A stretch of DNA of 12,845 nt from Chloroflexota bacterium (GCA_013694795.1 JACDBS010000069.1:1-12845); one strand, 5' to 3'. Shown: positions 1 through 6,943, counted from the stretch's first letter. Program-made: numbers and translations. The notes: generated by a model not told the origin, from the sequence alone.

Positions 1-1
1 C

Positions 2-559
2 GTCGACGTGCTGGTGGGTACCCAGTTGGCGGCCAAGGGGCTGGATTCGCCGACTGTGACACTGGCAGCGGTCATCGCTGCCGACGTCACCCTCAATCTG
101 CCCGACTACCGCGCCGCCGAGCGAACCTTCCAACTGCTGGCCCAGGTCGCCGGACGGGCCGGCCGAGGACCGATGCCGGGGCGGGTCGTCATCCAGAGCT
201 ACGCGCCATCACACCACGCGGTGAAGGCGGCGGCCAGACTCGACGTTGACGGCTTCGCGGACGAGGAGCTGCTGCGCCGGCGACTGCTGGGATACCCCCC
301 CTTCAGCGTACTGGCCCGCCTGCTCATTGGCGACGCCGACCGGGCACGCGCCGAGGAGCGCGGCCGCCAGGCCGCATCGGCGGTGGCGACACCCGGAGTC
401 GAGGTGCTCGGCCCCCTGCCGGCATACGTCGCGCGGCGCGCCGGGCGCTATCGGTACCAGGTCGTCCTGCGCGCATCCGACGCCGATGCGCGAGGTCGAG
501 CCCTGGAGCGCGTCCCACCTGGAGTGGCCATCGACGTCGATCCGGAGTCGCTGCTCTGA
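2..559 (+). CDS. priA: Primosomal protein N' (PriA helicase), C-terminal part, cut by window start
   Basis: PriA is the 3'-to-5' superfamily 2 DNA helicase that recognises stalled or repaired forks and reloads the replicative helicase. Only about 185 C-terminal residues are present, and the frame is open to the left edge. Visible are the helicase motif V region (GTQLAAKGLD), the PriA-typical stretch NLPDYRAAERTFQLL, and motif VI (QVAGRAGRG, about bases 143-169). The PriA C-terminal domain follows, with YPPF, VLGPLPAYVARR, a RYRYQVVLR strand and the closing DVDPESLL. The N-terminal DNA-binding domain, Walker motifs and zinc cysteines would lie upstream of the window. It ends 21 bases before def, the usual neighbour in the conserved priA-def-fmt cluster. 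Assignment is secure; only the missing 5' part cannot be judged. Confidence 0.95.
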   Translation, partial: VDVLVGTQLAAKGLDSPTVTLAAVIAADVTLNLPDYRAAERTFQLLAQVAGRAGRGPMPGRVVIQSYAPSHHAVKAAARLDVDGFADEELLRRRLLGYPPFSVLARLLIGDADRARAEERGRQAASAVATPGVEVLGPLPAYVARRAGRYRYQVVLRASDADARGRALERVPPGVAIDVDPESLL

Positions 560-564
560 ATCGG

Positions 565-570
565 TACAAT
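565..570 (+). promoter_or_regulatory. Possible -10 element upstream of def
   Basis: TACAAT, preceded by GG, lies 10 bases upstream of the preferred def ATG at 581. No Shine-Dalgarno sequence lies between them. A transcript starting about 7 bases after the box would have only a 3-4 base leader. No convincing -35 element is visible. Def could equally be read through from priA. Confidence 0.4.
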
Positions 571-580
571 GCGCAGCGCC

Positions 581-1087
581 ATGGCCATCCGCCGTATTCT
601 GACCGCCCAAGAGCCGATCCTGCGGGAGCGCGCCAAGAAGGTTTCGAACTTCGACGCCAGCCTCCATCGGCTGCTGGATGACATGCTCGAGACGATGCGC
701 GACGCGCCCGGGGTTGGGCTGGCGGCCAACCAGGTCGGCGTGCCGCTCCAAGTGGCCGTGATCGAGATCGAGAACAGGATCACCGAGCTCGTGAACCCGC
801 AGATCGTGAAGTCAACTGGTGAGCAACTTGATTGGGAGGGCTGCCTCTCCATCCCTGGCTACGTGGCCGAGGTAGCTCGGGACGCGAAGGTGACGGTCAA
901 GGCGCGAAATCGCCGCGGCAGGGAGTTCCGCGTCACCGGCGACGAGCTCTTCGCCCGCGCGCTTCAGCACGAGATCGATCATCTCAACGGCGTCCTGTAC
1001 CTCGACCATCTCGACGCCACCGACGAGCTGGTGCGCGTCAGCGAGGCAGCGGACGAGGTCGGCGAAGAAGCGGCCGCCGGGATCTAG
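581..1087 (+). CDS. def: Peptide deformylase
   Basis: Removes the N-formyl group from nascent proteins in the cytoplasm using a bound metal ion, usually iron. The protein is 168 residues, normal for the family. All three signature motifs are present: GVGLAANQ (residues 44-51), EGCLSIPG with metal ligand C88, and HEIDH with ligands H130 and H134 and catalytic E131. I chose ATG 581 because MAIRRILTAQEPILR matches the usual deformylase N-terminus. An in-frame ATG at 569 adds four residues but overlaps the putative -10 box. The stop codon TAG overlaps the GTG start of fmt by one base (TAGTG), so the two are probably translationally coupled. The short acidic, alanine-rich C-terminal tail is unremarkable. 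Confidence 0.96.
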   Translation: MAIRRILTAQEPILRERAKKVSNFDASLHRLLDDMLETMRDAPGVGLAANQVGVPLQVAVIEIENRITELVNPQIVKSTGEQLDWEGCLSIPGYVAEVARDAKVTVKARNRRGREFRVTGDELFARALQHEIDHLNGVLYLDHLDATDELVRVSEAADEVGEEAAAGI

Positions 1088-2043
1088 TGGGTCGCATTGG
1101 ACGCATCTGTTTCCTCGGCACGGGTTCCTTCGGGGTTCCGCTCCTCGCGCGCGTCGCCGAGATGGCCGATGCACTGCTGGTGGTCAGCCAGCCCGACCGT
1201 CCCGCGGGCCGACGTCTCCACTTCCGCGCAACCCCGGTCGCTGCCTTGGCACGCGAGCACGGGCACCGTGTCCTGACCCCGACGCGTCTGCGCGACCCCG
1301 CGGCGCTCGCCGGCATCACGGACTTCGGCCCCGACGGGCTGCTCCTGGTGGCCTACGGCCAGCTCGTCCCGCAATCGCTCCTGGCTCTGGCCAGCCGGCC
1401 GCCGCTCAACGTCCATCCGTCGCTCCTTCCGCGTCATCGCGGCGCCGCCCCGGTGGCCGGCACCATCCTGGCGGGCGACCCCACAGGAGGGGTTACCCTC
1501 ATGATCATGACCGCCGAGCTCGACGCCGGGCCGATCGTGGAGAGGTGGCCCGTCGCGTTGAGCGGTCGCGAGACGACGCCCGAGCTCGAGTCAGTGCTGG
1601 CGGACCTGGCGGCCGAAGTGGTTCCGCCACGGCTCGAGCGCTGGGCCGCGGGCGACACCCCCTCCGAGCCGCAGGACGAGCGGGCGGCCACCCACGTTCA
1701 CCCCTTTACCCGATCCGATGGCTGGATCGATTGGCAGCGTCCGGTCGTCGAGATCGACCGCCAGGTGCGCGCGCTCCAGCCGTGGCCGGGGGCGTGGACG
1801 ACCATCGACGGCCGGCGCCTCCACGTGCGCCGAGCAACGGCGGTAGCCGGCGTGGACGACGTGCCGATCGGCGCACTGCTCCCCGGCGAGGTGCCGTGCG
1901 TGGCGTGCGGAGTGGGCGCGCTGGCGCTCGAGATCGTCCAGCCCGAAGGTCGGCCGACCATGCCGGCCACCGCGTGGCGGCGCGGGTTGCCGCGCGAGCA
2001 CGTCATCGTCGGAGGTGGTCGGCCCGACGAGCTCGCTCGCTAG
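1087..2043 (+). CDS. fmt: Methionyl-tRNA formyltransferase
   Basis: Transfers a formyl group from 10-formyltetrahydrofolate to Met-tRNA(fMet) before initiation, the reaction that Def later reverses on the protein. The protein is 318 residues, the usual size. It opens with a Rossmann-like strand (RICFLGTGSFG). The catalytic signature NVHPSLLPRHRGAAP supplies N108 and H110, and LDAGPI supplies D146, equivalent to the N-H-D triad of E. coli Fmt. The C-terminal part has the OB-fold-like tRNA-binding domain, with RALQPWPGAW near its start. The start is GTG 1087, overlapping the def stop. An open frame continues upstream within def but is a shadow, since homology begins at GRIGRICFLG. The stop lies directly before a promoter-like box for the next gene. 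Confidence 0.96.
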   Translation: MGRIGRICFLGTGSFGVPLLARVAEMADALLVVSQPDRPAGRRLHFRATPVAALAREHGHRVLTPTRLRDPAALAGITDFGPDGLLLVAYGQLVPQSLLALASRPPLNVHPSLLPRHRGAAPVAGTILAGDPTGGVTLMIMTAELDAGPIVERWPVALSGRETTPELESVLADLAAEVVPPRLERWAAGDTPSEPQDERAATHVHPFTRSDGWIDWQRPVVEIDRQVRALQPWPGAWTTIDGRRLHVRRATAVAGVDDVPIGALLPGEVPCVACGVGALALEIVQPEGRPTMPATAWRRGLPREHVIVGGGRPDELAR

Positions 2044-2044
2044 G

Positions 2045-2050
2045 TATACT
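2045..2050 (+). promoter_or_regulatory. -10 element of a probable leaderless promoter
   Basis: TATACT lies just after the fmt stop and exactly six bases before the ATG at 2057. Transcription starting seven bases after the box would begin on the A of that ATG. There is no Shine-Dalgarno site, which fits a leaderless mRNA. A -35 element is not recognisable. The same box-N6-ATG geometry recurs before recG at 7263. Confidence 0.6.
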
Positions 2051-2056
2051 CAGGCC

Positions 2057-2782
2057 ATGTTCTTCGATCCGCTTTACATCGTCGTCGTACTCGTGCCCAC
2101 GCTGGCCATCACCGGCTGGGCGGCGTGGCGCGTGAAGTCAACCTACGGCAAATGGTCCAAGGTCGATTCGGGCATGAACGTCGACGCGTTCGACTTCGCG
2201 CGCCGGCTGCTCGACCGGCAGGGCCTCACCGAGGTCCGCATTGAGCCAACGCCCGGAAAGCTGACCGATCATTACGATCCGCGCGGCAAGATCCTGCGCG
2301 TGAGCTCCCAGGTCGCGGACGCCTCGGCGCTCACGACCGCCGGCATCACCACCAGCGCGCCGCGCCTGTCGGTGGCCGCCGCGGCCGTCATCGCTCACGA
2401 GGTTGGCCATGCGCTCCAGGACCACGCCGGCGAGCCGGCCATGAAACTTCGCATGGCGATCGTGCCGGCCGCGCAGTTCGGCTCCGGCATCGCGCCATGG
2501 CTCATCATCGCCGGCGTTTTCCTCCAGGTCCCCGGCCTCGCCATCGTGGGCCTCATCGGTTTCGGGGCGGCAGTGCTCTTCACCTTCGCCACGCTGCCGG
2601 TCGAGATCGGCGCGTCGGGCAAGGCGCTCGCCTTCGTGAACGGCCTCGGCATGGTGGGGGAGAAGCAGTCAGGCGCGCGCGAAGTCCTCAAGGCCGCCGC
2701 GTGGACCTATGTCGCCGGCGCGCTCACGGCACTGCTGACCTTCCTGTATTACGCGTGGCTGATCTTCGGTCGCCGTGACTGA
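2057..2782 (+). CDS. Membrane zinc metallopeptidase, YugP family
   Basis: Predicted integral-membrane neutral zinc metallopeptidase of the YugP / Zn_peptidase_2 family; the substrate is unknown. The protein is 241 residues. A membrane segment lies at about residues 5-22, two hydrophobic segments at about 138-180, and one at the C-terminus (about 213-237). The zinc-binding HEVGH motif is at residues 114-118 (H114, E115, H118), and the family-typical LPVE follows the third hydrophobic segment, with E183 as a likely additional ligand. The usual family continuation of LPVE is DAS or NAS; here it reads IGAS. Start ATG 2057 was preferred over an upstream frame opening at 2015 because it follows the TATACT box and begins the hydrophobic N-terminus. 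It overlaps rlmN by eight bases. In Clostridia a gene of this family also sits between fmt and rlmN. Confidence 0.88.
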   Translation: MFFDPLYIVVVLVPTLAITGWAAWRVKSTYGKWSKVDSGMNVDAFDFARRLLDRQGLTEVRIEPTPGKLTDHYDPRGKILRVSSQVADASALTTAGITTSAPRLSVAAAAVIAHEVGHALQDHAGEPAMKLRMAIVPAAQFGSGIAPWLIIAGVFLQVPGLAIVGLIGFGAAVLFTFATLPVEIGASGKALAFVNGLGMVGEKQSGAREVLKAAAWTYVAGALTALLTFLYYAWLIFGRRD

Positions 2783-3929
2783 CCTTCCGCTTGCCGGATC
2801 GCGTCCGGCGATCAGCGAGATCGACCTCCCGACGCTCGCCGCGTGGCTCGACGCCCGCGGCGAGCCCGCGTACCGGGCTGATCAGGTGGTCGCCGGCGCG
2901 CATCGGCCCGACGTCACCGCCTTTGCCGATCTGACCGACCTGCCGGCGCCTCTCCGCACGGCGCTGGCGGAGGCCTTCCGCTTCAGCACCATCGCCGACA
3001 GTCATGTCATCCGTGCCGATGGCGGCCAGACCGCGAAAGCGGTCCACGAGCTACATGACGGGCAGCGCATTGAATCGGTGTTGATGCGATACGCGACACG
3101 CGGCGCGTCCGCCGAGCGCACGACGATCTGCATCAGCTCGCAGGCGGGCTGCGCGGTGAACTGTCCGTTCTGCGCCACCGGACAGGCGGGCTTCGAGCGC
3201 CAGCTGACGCCGGGCGAGATCGTCGACCAGGTCCTGCTCTGGCACCGGCCGCCGTGGCAGGCGCTGGGTGACGCGAAAGCCGGGCACTACAACATCGTGT
3301 TCATGGGCATGGGCGAGCCGCTCAATAACGCCGATCGCGTGTTCGAGTCGGTTCGGCTCCTCAACGACCCCGCGCGGCTGGGCATCGGCGCACGCCACAT
3401 CACCGTTTCGACCTCCGGCGTCGTTCCGGGCATCGACCGCATGGTGGACGAGCTGCCGCAGGTCAACCTGGCCATCAGCCTCCATGCCGCGACCGACGCG
3501 CTGCGCGACGAGCTGGTACCGATCAACCGGAAGTGGCCCATCCACGAGGTCATCGCCGCCGGTCGGCGCTTCAGCGGGCGCACGAGGCGGCGCGTGAGCC
3601 TCGAATACGTGATGATCGACGGTCTCAATGACACCGATGAGCAGGCGCGGGGCCTGGTCGAGCTGGCACGGGGTTGGCGCACGCACGTGAACCTCATCCC
3701 CCTCAACCCGACGCCCGGCTCGCGCTGGAGCGGGACGCCGGCAGCCGGAATCGCGCTGTTCGTGGCGATCCTCCGTGCGGGCGGCATCACGGTCACCGTG
3801 CGCGACACGCGCGGGCGCGAGATCGAGGCCGCCTGTGGCCAGCTCCACGCCCAACTGTCGGGTCGGTCCCTGCGCGAGGCGCGCGAGACGCGCGAGACGC
3901 GCGGAGCCGCATCGGTCGTGCCTGCGTGA
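2775..3929 (+). CDS. rlmN: Dual-specificity 23S rRNA (A2503-C2) / tRNA (A37-C2) methyltransferase
   Basis: Radical SAM enzyme that makes 2-methyladenosine at 23S rRNA position 2503 and at A37 of some tRNAs, tuning peptidyl-transferase fidelity. The protein is 384 residues. The iron-sulfur cluster motif CAVNCPFC gives C126, C130 and C133. The two mechanistic cysteines are also present: C119 in TICISSQ and the methyl-carrying C354 in EIEAACGQL. Other family landmarks are FMGMGEPLNN, STSGVVPGI, LAISLHA and LIPLNP. GTG 2775 is the chosen start, overlapping the metallopeptidase gene by eight bases. About 27 residues beyond GQL form a charged tail encoded partly by a 9-bp tandem repeat. RlmN rather than Cfr is favoured by the housekeeping context. 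Confidence 0.96.
   Translation: MTDLPLAGSRPAISEIDLPTLAAWLDARGEPAYRADQVVAGAHRPDVTAFADLTDLPAPLRTALAEAFRFSTIADSHVIRADGGQTAKAVHELHDGQRIESVLMRYATRGASAERTTICISSQAGCAVNCPFCATGQAGFERQLTPGEIVDQVLLWHRPPWQALGDAKAGHYNIVFMGMGEPLNNADRVFESVRLLNDPARLGIGARHITVSTSGVVPGIDRMVDELPQVNLAISLHAATDALRDELVPINRKWPIHEVIAAGRRFSGRTRRRVSLEYVMIDGLNDTDEQARGLVELARGWRTHVNLIPLNPTPGSRWSGTPAAGIALFVAILRAGGITVTVRDTRGREIEAACGQLHAQLSGRSLREARETRETRGAASVVPA
3872..3905 (+). repeat. 9-bp tandem repeat in the rlmN 3' end
   Basis: About 3.8 copies of GCGCGAGAC (first copy GCGCGAGGC) run in frame and encode the charged tail RE-A/T-RE-T-RE-T-RG of RlmN. The unit is a multiple of three, so copy-number change would lengthen or shorten the tail without a frameshift. 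The tail lies after the last catalytic cysteine. Confidence 0.8.
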
Positions 3930-4627
3930 GGGCCCGACCGCAGATCAGTGCCAGCATCCTGAATGCCGACTTCAGCCAGCTCGGGAGGGAGGTGGAGCGT
4001 GCGGCTGACGCTGGCGTCGACTCCATCCACCTCGACGTGATGGATGGCCATTTCGTCGACAACCTGACGATGGGGCCGGTGGTGGTCGAATCGGTGCGTT
4101 CGCGCACGAGCCTGCCGTTCCACAGCCACCTCATGATGAGCAACCCGCTCGCCTACGCTCAACGCTTCGCGCAGGCCGGCAGTGACCTCATCGTCTTCCA
4201 CCTCGAAGCCGATGACGACCCCGGCGCCGTGATCGCCGAGATCGAGCGCGCCGGCAAGCGGCCGGGCATCGCGCTCAACCCGGAGACTCCAGCCGATGCG
4301 GCCCACCGGTGGCTCGAGCAGGTCGACCTGCTGCTGGTGATGACCGTCCACCCGGGATGGGGTGGCCAGGAGTTCATCGTCGACGTCCTGCCCACGATGA
4401 GGTCGTTGCGCGCAGAGATCGACCGCCGGGAGCTCTCGCTCCCGATTGGCGTGGATGGCGGCGTGAATCTCGACACCATCGAACGCGCCCATGCCGCCGG
4501 CGGCGAGGTCCTGGTGGTCGGCAGCGCCCTGTACAGCACCGATGGCGACCTGTCGCCCACGGTCACCGCCCTGCGCGCCGCGGCGGAAGGACGCACCGCC
4601 ACCGAAACGGGCGCCGAAAGGACCTGA
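3926..4627 (+). CDS. rpe: Ribulose-phosphate 3-epimerase
   Basis: Interconverts ribulose 5-phosphate and xylulose 5-phosphate in the pentose phosphate pathway (and the Calvin cycle where present). The protein is 233 residues and forms a TIM barrel. Metal-binding residues are visible as H35 and D37 in HLDVMDGHFVDN, H68 in HSHLMM, and D177 in GVDGG. The phosphate-binding loop VHPGWGGQ is intact, and GSALYS near the C-terminus is typical. Start GTG 3926 overlaps the rlmN stop in a GTGA junction, and SASILNADF begins right after, as in homologues. In Firmicutes rpe lies a few genes after rlmN in the same order. The stop overlaps the probable start of the next gene. Confidence 0.96.
   Translation: MRARPQISASILNADFSQLGREVERAADAGVDSIHLDVMDGHFVDNLTMGPVVVESVRSRTSLPFHSHLMMSNPLAYAQRFAQAGSDLIVFHLEADDDPGAVIAEIERAGKRPGIALNPETPADAAHRWLEQVDLLLVMTVHPGWGGQEFIVDVLPTMRSLRAEIDRRELSLPIGVDGGVNLDTIERAHAAGGEVLVVGSALYSTDGDLSPTVTALRAAAEGRTATETGAERT
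4617..4622 (+). promoter_or_regulatory. Shine-Dalgarno site of the DUF4015 lipoprotein gene
   Basis: AAAGGA lies inside the last codons of rpe. It is four bases from an in-frame ACG (4627, in the junction TGACG) and seven from an in-frame CTG (4630). No ATG, GTG or TTG is available near it in this frame, so this site supports a non-standard start. Confidence 0.5.
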
Positions 4628-5337
4628 CGCTGCCGCCTCGTCGATCGCTTCCGCTCGCCGCCGTACCGCTTCTCCTCGCCGTCGTCCTCGTCGCCTGCGG
4701 CGAGGATGGGCCGCGGCTTCCGTTCGTCCCCACGCCGGAGCCGACCCCCGAGCAGCCACGCAGGGTGGACGTCGTCGTGGTCAGCCTCGGCACGGACGAG
4801 CCGGTGAGCGGCGCCGAGATCATGGTCGACGAGGCGTCGACGTTCGCCGATGCGTCGGGCAGCGCGATCGTCAACGCCATGCGAGGGTCGACCATCTTCG
4901 TCGCCGCCGAGGGTCACGACCCCGCGGACGCCACGGTACCCGACGAGGGACAGGTGCGGATAGAGCTCCGACCGAACGTCGTGAGCGGCACCGTCACTGG
5001 TTCCGACGGGGAGCCGATCGCGGCCGTTCGCGTCTTCATGGATGGCAGCGAGCTCATGACCGAGACCGGCGATGACGGTGCCTACGAGCTGGCCGGGCTG
5101 CCGGCGGACGGAACGCTCATCTATAAGATGCCGGGCTATCGGCTCACCGAGCTGATGGTCGGCGACGAGATGACGAAGGATGTCACCATGGAGCCGTTCG
5201 TGGCGCGCGCCCTGTACGCCCCATCGGCGATCTTCGAGGCTCCGGGGCGCCTCGAAAAGATGCTCGACCTGATCGAGCGGACGGAGGCGAACGCCATGGT
5301 GATCGACGTCAAGGAGACCGACGGGCGCCTCTATTAA
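4627..5337 (+). pseudogene. DUF4015-family lipoprotein, N-terminal half, ends at premature TAA
   Basis: First half of a gene continuing in the same frame to 6249. The N-terminus is a lipoprotein signal: PPRRS, a hydrophobic run (LPLAAVPLLLAVVL) and the lipobox LVAC. The mature protein would therefore be anchored outside the cytoplasmic membrane. A Pro/Thr linker (PTPEPTPEQP) follows. Next come two consecutive beta-rich modules resembling carboxypeptidase regulatory-like domains; the second has SGTVTGSDGEPIAAVRVFM and DDGAYELAGLPAD. The start of the catalytic barrel is NAMVIDVKETDGRLY. Translation then meets TAA at codon 237, counting from 4627. The start is probably ACG 4627, overlapping the rpe stop as TGACG, or CTG 4630. 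The first in-frame ATG downstream, near 4822, would lose the signal peptide. Product length if truncated is about 236 residues, lacking nearly all of the catalytic domain. Confidence 0.75.
5335..5337 (+). other. In-frame TAA interrupting the DUF4015 gene
   Basis: The codon series reads TAT-TAA-GCC-ACC, and the protein family continues without any shift on both sides. A single base (TAC to TAA) would restore a Tyr-Tyr pair. TAA also ends coaD (10381) and rpmF (11774) here, so it is a normal stop codon in this genome and not reassigned. Confidence 0.9.
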
Positions 5338-5364
5338 GCCACCGACCTCGCGACCGCGGCCGAG

Positions 5365-6249
5365 GTGGGGGCCATCCGGGAGACGCCCGTCTTCGACCTC
5401 TCCGAACTCCTGCCCATGCTCAAGGAGCGTGGCATCTACACCATTGCCCGCATGGTGGTCATGAAGGACAACACCTCGGCGGCCGCGCGCCCGGAGCTGG
5501 CCGTGCGCAACAGCGCCACCGGCGAGCCGTGGCGCGACAACATCGGCGGCGCGTGGCTGGACCCGTCGGCGCCCGGCGTGGCCGAATACATCGCGTCGAT
5601 TGCCGGAGACCTGGCCGAAAAGGGCTTCGACGAAGTCCAGATGGACTATGTCCGCTTCTTCAGCGACGGACCGTACGACGTCGCCGAGACGAATCTGCCC
5701 AACACCCAGTCGTTCCGCCTCCCGGCCATGGGTCGCGTCCTGCGCGTCGTCAGCGAGGAGCTCGACATGACGCGCACCTTCCTGGGCGCCGATGTCTTCC
5801 CCATCAGCTTCATCGCCCCCGACGACCAGGGGATCGGACAGCGACCCGAGGTCATCATGCCGTACGTCGATTACTTCTGCCCCATGGTCTACCCATCGCA
5901 CTACGGGCCCGGCGTCTTCGGGTTCGAGGTACCGAACAACTTCCCGTACGAGGTCATCGACGAAACGCTCCAGATCATGAACGACCAGGCAGAAGGGCTG
6001 CCGGTCGTCATCCGCCCCTGGATCCAGGACTTCGGTTACGGTCCGTTCCCGCCCTACAGCGCCGCGCAGGTGCAGGCCGAGTTCACCGCCGCCGCCGACA
6101 ATGGCGCGCAGGGCTGGATGATCTGGAATGCCCGCGCCATCTTCACGGAGGCAGCCCTGGGGCCGCCGCGCGAGGGTGAGGACGCCGGACCGATGACCGT
6201 CACCCGGCCGGCCGCCGTGGCCAGCCCAGTCCCGTCCGCTTCGCCCTAG
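5365..6249 (+). pseudogene. DUF4015-family glycoside-hydrolase-like catalytic half
   Basis: C-terminal half of the gene interrupted at 5335. It contains most of a TIM-barrel domain of the putative glycoside hydrolase family DUF4015 (PF13200). Landmarks in order are LKERGIYTIARMVVMKD, WLDPSAPGVAEYI, FDEVQMDYVRF, GQRPEVIMPYVDYFCPMVYPSHY, RPWIQDFGYG and GAQGWMIWNA. Acidic residues in the DEVQMDYVRF strand could be catalytic, but the family's reaction is not established as far as I know. The C-terminus is a disordered Ala/Pro/Ser tail. The open frame begins at 5338. GTG 5365 is the first possible restart but lacks a Shine-Dalgarno site and lies inside the barrel, so independent translation is unlikely. 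Conservation is intact after the stop, which suggests a recent mutation, readthrough or a base-call error. dtd starts five bases later and may suffer polarity. Confidence 0.75.
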
Positions 6250-6254
6250 GAACG

Positions 6255-6707
6255 ATGATTCTCGTCGTTCAGCGCGTGACGCGGGCCTCCGCACGCTCCG
6301 GTGACGAGCTGCTCGGCGAGATTGGCCATGGAGCTGTGGTCATGGCGGGGATCGGCGCCGCGGACACTCCCGAGATCGTTGACCGCATGGCCGACAAGCT
6401 CATCGGCCTGCGCTACTTCGAGGACTCCGAGGGGCGGACGAACCATGCCATCGCCGATGCCGGCGGTTCGCTCCTGGTGATCAGCCAGTTCACGCTGTAT
6501 GCGGATATCCGACGCGGACGTCGCCCCGGATTCACCCACGCCGCGGAGCCCGAGATAGCCATCCCGCTGATTGATCGGTTCATCGAGCGCCTTCGCGCCA
6601 CCGGCACGGCGGTTGAAACGGGTCGTTTCGGCGCTGACATGGCCGTCGAACTCGTCAATGACGGTCCGTTCACCATGGTCATCGACTCGGAGCGCGACCT
6701 CGCCTGA
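6255..6707 (+). CDS. dtd: D-aminoacyl-tRNA deacylase
   Basis: Hydrolyses D-amino acids, and probably glycine mischarged on tRNA(Ala), from tRNA, keeping them out of proteins. The protein is 150 residues, standard for bacterial DTD. The active-site motif SQFTLYAD includes S77, Q78 and T80. The Gly-cisPro loop NDGPFT is at residues 135-140. The N-terminus MILVVQRVTRAS is canonical, fixing the start at ATG 6255. It follows the DUF4015 gene by five bases and is probably the last gene of the unit starting at 2057. The only nearby ribosome-binding candidate is a weak AGGAA straddling the preceding stop codon. Nothing in the protein looks damaged. Confidence 0.95.
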   Translation: MILVVQRVTRASARSGDELLGEIGHGAVVMAGIGAADTPEIVDRMADKLIGLRYFEDSEGRTNHAIADAGGSLLVISQFTLYADIRRGRRPGFTHAAEPEIAIPLIDRFIERLRATGTAVETGRFGADMAVELVNDGPFTMVIDSERDLA

Positions 6708-6727
6708 CCTTTGCGCCTGGGGCCATC

Positions 6728-6865
6728 GACCAAGGAGCGAAGCAGAACGACCGAAGGGAGTGACGTCCGCGGTGGTTGACTCGTGGGGCGGGGCTACGGA
6801 CCAAGTAGCGAGGCAGAACGACCGAAAGGGGGCGACCTCCGCCGTTGGATGACTCGTGGGGCGGG
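6728..6865. repeat. Imperfect ~66-bp tandem direct repeat, two copies
   Basis: Copy 1 is 6728-6792 and copy 2 is 6799-6865. Both start GACCAAG, share GCAGAACGACCGAA, and end TGACTCGTGGGGCGGG, with scattered substitutions and two one-base indels between them. Short open frames over the repeat (such as SEAERPKG, read from both copies) have no protein features and are repeat artefacts. The remainder of the 6708-6998 gap holds only the hairpin modules and the rpmB terminator. The copies may belong to a dispersed intergenic family, which this window alone cannot show. Confidence 0.8.
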
Positions 6866-6917
6866 TCGCAGGCGCTGGAGGTCGTCGTTCTTGGCTGTTA
6901 GACCCGTGGTGCGGGTC
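6778..6917. repeat. Three copies of a 17-nt hairpin module
   Basis: Modules at 6778-6794, 6851-6867 and 6901-6917 read GACYCG, a five-base TGGKG loop, then CGGGTC (CGGGGC in the first). The third is a perfect 6-bp stem. The second keeps pairing with one G-U. The first has a G-U and an A-G mismatch. The first two close the 66-bp direct repeats, and the third stands alone. Confidence 0.6.
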
Positions 6918-6943
6918 GTCGTCCGCTGCTTGGCGCCGGGCAT

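Noticed and set aside
832..2043. Long open frame suggesting a def-fmt fusion or extended fmt
   Set aside because: The part before 1087 is an off-frame reading of def with Arg-rich composition; Fmt homology begins at GTG 1087.
3287..4759. A 490-codon - strand open frame opposite rlmN and rpe
   Set aside because: Antisense shadow of two secure genes; composition is Arg/Ala/Ser-rich with no motifs.
5335..5337. Stop-codon reassignment or special amino acid insertion at the TAA
   Set aside because: TAA ends coaD and rpmF normally, and selenocysteine and pyrrolysine use UGA and UAG, not UAA.
4159..6294. A 711-codon open frame on the - strand opposite rpe and the DUF4015 gene
   Set aside because: It mirrors the codon pattern of the + strand genes in GC-rich DNA, has low-complexity Arg/Gly/His composition and no recognisable domain.
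6728..6917. CRISPR array
   Set aside because: Only two long imperfect tandem copies, with no short identical repeats separated by regular unique spacers and no cas genes.
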